A stretch of DNA of 42,894 nt from an uncultured Rhodospirillaceae bacterium (GTDB taxonomy: Bacteria; Pseudomonadota; Alphaproteobacteria; Rhodospirillales; UBA2165), in assembly GCA_913020445.1 (NCBI GenBank), contig CAJWAR010000037.1:1-42894 (forward strand), read 5' to 3'. The position numbers were made by a program, and so were the translations under genes. Positions 40,720 through 42,894 of the stretch are shown in pieces; the first letter of the stretch is position 1; each line of letters begins with the position of its first letter. The notes beneath the pieces were generated by a model. The model was not told the origin of the DNA and searched no databases. It worked only from the letters and a program-made list of their open reading frames with translations.

Positions 40720-41348
40720 GCGAAGAGCCATCGGAAGAAGAATTAAACGCCCAAATAAATGAGAGGGCCAACGAAAAACGCCGGAAGCACAAAGAGGCCA
40801 AAGACAAAATTTTGGCGACCAAGACCAAAGAAGGCGGCTTGCTGGTGGTGCATACCGGCAAAGGCAAAGGCAAAACGACGGCAGCGATGGGGATCGTCGC
40901 CCGCTGCATTGGCCATGGCAAAAAAGTCGGCATCGTTCAGTTTGTTAAAGGCAAATGGGAAACCGGTGAGCGCGTGGTGCTGGAAGCTTTTCCCGATCTC
41001 GTGACTATTACCGCCATGGGTGAGGGCTTTACCTGGGAAACCCAGGACCGGGCGCGCGATATTGAAGCGGCCAATGCAGCCTGGGCGCGGGCCAAAGAAA
41101 TGATCGAAGACCTGGAACTAGACTTGGTGTTGTTGGATGAGATCAACATTGTGCTGCGCAACGACTATATCGACATCAAGGAAGTGGCGGATTATCTCGA
41201 GAATAAACCAGCCGATAAACATGTCATCTGCACCGGCCGTAATGCCAAGCCGGAATTAATTGAGGTTGCTGATCTGGTCACCGAAATGACCGAAGTAAAG
41301 CATCATTTCCGTGACGGCTATAAAGCCCAGGCCGGGATCGAGTTTTAA
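40716..41348 (+). CDS. cobO: Cob(I)yrinic acid a,c-diamide adenosyltransferase
   Basis: This 210-residue CobA/CobO-type corrinoid adenosyltransferase transfers the adenosyl group of ATP to cobalt. The modified P-loop is GKGKGKTT (48-55) behind LVVHTG, with VGIVQFVKGKWETGE, LDLVLLDEINIVLRNDYID and HVICTGRNAKPELIEVADLVTEM. The charged N-terminal 40 residues (many Glu, Lys and Arg) are typical of the longer CobO. The start overlaps cobN by four bases. cobQ begins three bases after its stop. Confidence 0.96.
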   Translation: MSEEPSEEELNAQINERANEKRRKHKEAKDKILATKTKEGGLLVVHTGKGKGKTTAAMGIVARCIGHGKKVGIVQFVKGKWETGERVVLEAFPDLVTITAMGEGFTWETQDRARDIEAANAAWARAKEMIEDLELDLVLLDEINIVLRNDYIDIKEVADYLENKPADKHVICTGRNAKPELIEVADLVTEMTEVKHHFRDGYKAQAGIEF

Positions 41349-41351
41349 TTC

Positions 41352-42812
41352 ATGCCTGCTTCCCTCATGTTTCAAGGTACCGGGTCCGATGTCGGCAAAT
41401 CGCTTGTCGTTGCCGGTTTGTGCCGGGCCTTGGTTAAGCGAGGAATGACCGTCAGGCCGTTCAAGCCGCAAAATATGTCAAATAATGCAGCCGTTACACC
41501 AGAAGGCGGCGAAATTGGCCGGGCTCAAGCCTTGCAGGCCAAGGCCTCGGGTGTTGCGCCTCATATCGATATGAACCCGGTGCTGTTAAAACCGCAGTCC
41601 GACGTTGGCGCCCAATTGGTGGTGATGGGAAAAGTTGAAGGCAATTATCCGGCACGGGATTATCAGGCCAAGAAAATTGAATTGCTGGAGGTGGTGGTCG
41701 CGGCCAGTGAACGCCTTCAAGCCGAAGCCGATATTGTCTTGATCGAAGGGGCGGGCAGTGCGGCGGAAGTAAATCTGCGTGAGAATGATATCGCCAATAT
41801 GGGCTTTGCCGTGGCGACCAAAACGCCGGTAGTGCTGGTCGCCGATATTGACCGGGGCGGGGTGATCGCCAGTGTCGTCGGCACCTGGGAGCTTTTGCCG
41901 GAGGACGAGCGCGCGCTGGTCGCCGGCTATGTTATTAATAAATTCCGGGGCGATGTTACTTTGTTCAAAAGCGGCATCGAGATCATCAACCAGAAAACCG
42001 GGCTCACCTGTTTTGGCGTAATCCCGTATGTGCCTGAGGCCGCCAAACTGCCCCAGGAAGATGCACATACATTAGAGAATACAAAACGTGAGGTATCGAA
42101 CGGCTCTATCAAGATCGTCGTGCCAAGACTGGCGCATATTTCAAACTATGATGATTTTGATCCACTGATCGCCGAGCCCGATGTTGATCTGCAGATTATT
42201 TCGCCCGGCGAAGCTCTGCCGGGCAATGCGGATTTAATCATTTTACCCGGCTCCAAAACGACCATTACCGATTTAGCTGATCTGCGCCGCCAAGGCTGGG
42301 ATGTTGATCTCACCGCCCATCTGCGCCGTGGTGGGACAGTGTTGGGGGTTTGCGCCGGCTATCAGATGCTGGGCTCCCGCATTGATGATCCGGAAAAGTC
42401 TGAAAGTGATATCGCGTCCATTGATGGGCTAGGCCATCTCAGTGTGCATACTGAAATGGGCGGTGATAAATCCTTGGTCGAAGTGACGGCACAATCCGCA
42501 CTCGATCTCGGCAGCTTCCAGGGTTACGAAATGCACATCGGCACCACCACCGGCCCCGATTGCGACCGGCCTTTTGCGGCGGTTGATGGCAAAAACGCCG
42601 GCGCTGTTTCAAATGACGGCAAAGTGATGGGCTGCTATCTGCACGGGCTGTTTGCCGATGATACTTTCCGCCGCGCCTTTCTATCGCGCCTTAAAGACCG
42701 GCAAATCTCCGGCGTCGCTTATGACCTTGAAGTTGAGCGGGCTCTAGATGCGGTTGCATCCGCTTTCGAGGCTGCGCTCGATATTGACGAGCTGATAAGC
42801 GCAGCGCGCTAA
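41352..42812 (+). CDS. cobQ: Cobyric acid synthase
   Basis: This 486-residue enzyme amidates adenosylcobyrinic acid a,c-diamide at positions b, d, e and g using glutamine. The N-terminal dethiobiotin-synthetase-like ATPase has GTGSDVGKS (9-17), FKPQNMSNNA and VLVADIDRGGVIASVVGT. The C-terminal class I glutamine amidotransferase domain has LGVCAGYQMLG with the nucleophile Cys334 and CYLHGLF with His431. Both domains look complete. It is the last gene of the visible operon; a GC-rich inverted repeat lies 24 bp after the stop, so the transcript may end there. Confidence 0.96.
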   Translation: MPASLMFQGTGSDVGKSLVVAGLCRALVKRGMTVRPFKPQNMSNNAAVTPEGGEIGRAQALQAKASGVAPHIDMNPVLLKPQSDVGAQLVVMGKVEGNYPARDYQAKKIELLEVVVAASERLQAEADIVLIEGAGSAAEVNLRENDIANMGFAVATKTPVVLVADIDRGGVIASVVGTWELLPEDERALVAGYVINKFRGDVTLFKSGIEIINQKTGLTCFGVIPYVPEAAKLPQEDAHTLENTKREVSNGSIKIVVPRLAHISNYDDFDPLIAEPDVDLQIISPGEALPGNADLIILPGSKTTITDLADLRRQGWDVDLTAHLRRGGTVLGVCAGYQMLGSRIDDPEKSESDIASIDGLGHLSVHTEMGGDKSLVEVTAQSALDLGSFQGYEMHIGTTTGPDCDRPFAAVDGKNAGAVSNDGKVMGCYLHGLFADDTFRRAFLSRLKDRQISGVAYDLEVERALDAVASAFEAALDIDELISAAR

Positions 42813-42835
42813 ATAAAATATTGTCAATTTAAAAA

Positions 42836-42879
42836 CCCTCCCCATCCCAACCTTCCCCCGCCCAATAAATTGGGGAGGG
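42836..42879. repeat. Inverted repeat after cobQ
   Basis: CCCTCCCC (42836-42843) faces GGGGAGGG (42872-42879), with a nested CCCAA/TTGGG around TAAA inside. There is no T-run, so this is either a weak terminator or a copy of a C-rich/G-rich intergenic palindrome. The remaining bases to the window end show no gene. Confidence 0.5.
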
Positions 42880-42894
42880 AAGGGGCTTATTGTT

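Overview
This window looks like chromosomal DNA of an alphaproteobacterium, plausibly a Rhodospirillales-like or uncultured marine lineage. The aerobic (CobN, CobO, CobQ, CobW) style of cobalamin genes, the CbtB/CbtA pair and the membrane-bound cytochrome c urate oxidase PuuD all point that way. This rests on gene content and protein motifs read by eye; no database search was possible. There are no rRNA or tRNA genes, no insertion sequence and no CRISPR array.

Layout. (1) 1-5.2 kb: a loose set of minus-strand genes: a small HNH-type protein, an FAD oxidoreductase, the HU DNA-binding protein, a cysteine-rich protein and an MFS transporter. They are separated by five composite palindromic repeats with a fixed 46-47 bp unit period. 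(2) 5.3-8.8 kb: a Rid-family protein, propionyl-CoA synthetase and an EamA-type exporter. (3) 8.9-26.9 kb: a purine catabolism region arranged as two divergent arms. The minus arm is allA, alc, uraD, puuE and a GntR/FCD regulator. The plus arm is uraH, puuD, xdhA, xdhB, a four-gene BMP-type ABC importer, guaD, an adenine deaminase and an NCS2 permease. (4) 26.9-30.5 kb: four enzyme genes (UbiX-like, extradiol-type VOC dioxygenase, Asp/Glu racemase-like, TauD-like) with no pathway I recognise. (5) 30.5-42.8 kb: cobalt uptake and late cobalamin synthesis, with two cobalamin riboswitches. One precedes cbtB-cbtA-methyltransferase; the other precedes cobU-cobW-cobN-cobO-cobQ. cobT, cobS and a cobC-type phosphatase lie between them.

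How the genes work together. Adenine and guanine are deaminated to hypoxanthine and xanthine, XdhAB makes urate, PuuD, UraH and UraD make allantoin, PuuE makes allantoate, and Alc and AllA release two ureas and glyoxylate. The ABC importer and the NCS2 permease supply substrate. Repeated sites resembling TTGKATACAA between the arms are candidate operators for the GntR protein. XdhC and urease are not in the window. In the cobalamin region CbtBA probably brings in cobalt, CobN inserts it (its CobS/CobT chelatase partners are not here), CobO adenosylates, CobQ amidates, and CobU, CobT, CobS and CobC assemble the nucleotide loop.

No single unmistakable new system was found. The strongest leads are the 46-bp-period composite repeat with an apparently covarying inner hairpin, the unassigned 27-30.5 kb enzyme cluster including a racemase-fold protein that lacks both usual catalytic cysteines, and a glycan-type methyltransferase placed behind a cobalamin riboswitch.
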